A program made the translations under genes and the position numbers. From NCBI RefSeq assembly GCF_902167705.1, contig NZ_CABHMZ010000002.1, positions 1 to 9,940 on the forward strand: a stretch of 9,940 nt of DNA, given 5' to 3'. This DNA is from Streptococcus constellatus (lineage in GTDB: Bacteria > Bacillota > Bacilli > Lactobacillales > Streptococcaceae). How positions within the stretch are numbered: position 1 is the stretch's first letter; every line of letters starts with the position of its first letter. The notes under the pieces were generated by a model that ran no database searches, was not told the DNA's origin, and worked only from the letters and a program-made list of their open reading frames with translations. Of this stretch, positions 9,270 to 9,940 are shown piece by piece.

Positions 9270-9780
9270 GTGTGGATTCCCTTTCTGTTTTGTTGCCTGT
9301 AGGCTATCTTATATTGGTAAGCTGTCCACTATCAATACGTACTAACTTTCAGCTCTATCAGACTGTTCGTTTTACAGACACAAGTGTCTAGGATTACTTC
9401 GATTAGTTATTCACCCCTTCACTCCATCTCCATTACAGAAACTTCTTCACTACTATGGATTCGACTGACTTCTTGTCGTTCTCTGTTACTAGGTTTTACC
9501 CTCGACAAGACCTCACGGGATAAGTCATACATCTTTCCTCGTTTACTCTCGTGATTTACGCATATAGGTTACGACTGCCTATTTGGATTTTAGGGTTATA
9601 AGCCCCCTCATCCGCTATATGCGCCTTCATATCACGTTTCTATTCGTACAGTCACGATTTCGCTATCCCTTCCTCTCCTTGCTACCTCACGATAGTCAGG
9701 CTTGGGAGTCACTATTGGGTTCACCGGTAGCGAATGCCCCAGATGACTTGCACCTCAGATGTATGACATGCCCGTCGTAC
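9270..9780 (-). other. Non-coding 5' part of the intron (domains I to IV)
   Basis: These 511 bases hold no gene; an open frame on the + strand here is only a shadow. Read on the minus strand, the segment begins with the intron 5' end and the conserved-looking ATCTGAGGTGCAAGTC, and it holds many short inverted repeats expected of domain I. A clear one is TCTTGTCG with CGACAAGA (9506-9513 and 9471-9478). The segment ends at the maturase ribosome binding site. Individual subdomains could not be assigned with confidence by eye. Confidence 0.65.
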
Positions 9781-9811
9781 ACAAAAAATCTCTGTTTTTT
9801 CACAGAGATTT
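9781..9811 (-). terminator. Orphan rho-independent terminator, 5' exon of the intron
   Basis: AAATCTCTGT (9786-9795) and ACAGAGATTT (9802-9811) form a perfect 10-bp stem with a 6-base loop, followed on the minus strand by TTTGT (ATTTTTTGT including the stem end) and then the intron. It is the normal target type for group IIC introns. The gene it terminated would have lain to the right on the minus strand, but only 19 bases remain between the hairpin and the IS end at 9831, with no recognisable coding sequence. Confidence 0.85.
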
Positions 9812-9830
9812 CAATCATTTTTATTTCATT

Positions 9831-9940
9831 TGATAAATTGTAAAATATAGTTCAACAAAAAAACTCATAGCGTTTCATTGGTGTAAACTGTAAGTAACCA
9901 CACAAACAGAACCCGAGGAAAAACTATGAGCTACTCCCAT
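9831..9940 (+). mobile_element. Second IS30-family copy, 5' end only, cut by the window edge
   Basis: The 110 bases are the inverted match of 617-726, differing only at 9863 (A here, T in the other copy). This covers the terminal repeat, the leader and the first transposase codons. Transcription points rightward, away from the window, so the two copies face outward around the 9.1 kb segment. Completeness cannot be judged. Confidence 0.9.
9926..9940 (+). CDS. IS30-family transposase, first five codons (partial)
   Basis: ATG at 9926 starts MSYSH, the same first residues as the left-hand transposase, and GAGGAA five bases upstream is the ribosome binding site. The frame leaves the window at base 9940. 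Identification rests wholly on near-identity with the left copy. Confidence 0.85.

Larger units (their letters stand above)
7930..9780 (-). mobile_element. Degenerate group IIC-type intron carrying a broken maturase gene
   Basis: The element is read on the minus strand. The 5' end is placed at GTACGACGGGCATGTC (base 9780), close to the GUGYG start of group II introns but with A at the third position. The 3' end is placed after the short domain VI hairpin (ACTAG 7950-7954 paired with CTAGT 7934-7938), at about 7930. Order: roughly 510 bases of structured domains I-III/IV, the reverse transcriptase frame, then domain V directly after its stop. The length (about 1.85 kb), a CGC catalytic triad in domain V and insertion just after a terminator hairpin all fit group IIC; the nearest known relatives are probably streptococcal GBSi1-type introns, which I recall but did not align. 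The boundaries are uncertain by a few bases. Confidence 0.85.

Noticed and set aside
9470..9476. ACAAGAA on the minus strand as the exon-binding site EBS1, able to pair with the TTTTTGT before the intron
   Set aside because: The same bases also form part of an 8-bp perfect stem (CGACAAGA with TCTTGTCG), so they are probably not in an exposed loop; the match may be chance.
9583..9843. An 86-codon + strand frame near the right end
   Set aside because: It is antisense to the structured 5' part of the intron and runs across the terminator into the IS end.

Overview
The window looks like chromosomal DNA of a low-GC Gram-positive bacterium, most likely a Streptococcus; a species close to S. suis is plausible but not proven. 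The reasons are the AT-rich composition, AGGAGG-type ribosome binding sites, the Gram-positive-specific replicative polymerase PolC, a Gram-positive type II peptide deformylase, a class C acid phosphatase lipoprotein of the streptococcal LppC type, and IS30-family and group IIC intron elements of kinds common in streptococci.

Layout. Bases 1-726 are the 5' part of an IS30-family insertion sequence transcribed leftward; its transposase runs off the left edge. Bases 727-952 hold the promoter region of def. def (peptide deformylase, + strand, 953-1567) ends in a bidirectional terminator that also serves the opposing unit: a 61-codon uncertain small ORF followed without a gap by a 76-residue GlsB/YeaQ-type membrane protein (- strand, 1610-2026). 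polC (- strand, 2266-6660) takes up almost half of the window and looks intact. Upstream of it lies lppC (- strand, 6946-7800), with its own near-consensus promoter and a strong terminator.

From about 7930 to 9780 (- strand) there is a group IIC-type intron of about 1.85 kb. Its reverse transcriptase/maturase gene is broken by four in-frame stops and one frameshift, and the ribozyme itself seems damaged. The intron follows a rho-independent terminator hairpin (9781-9811), the normal target of group IIC introns. The gene that terminator once served is cut off 20 bases further on by a second copy of the same IS30-family element (9831-9940), transcribed rightward off the window edge.

The window is thus a housekeeping block (def, GlsB-like protein, polC, lppC) bracketed by two outward-facing, nearly identical IS ends, with a dead retroelement between lppC and the right-hand IS. 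The resident genes act separately: nascent-protein processing, a small membrane protein often linked to stress, chromosome replication and surface phosphatase activity. I see no convincing new defence or metabolic system; the unusual content is the record of mobile-element insertion and decay.
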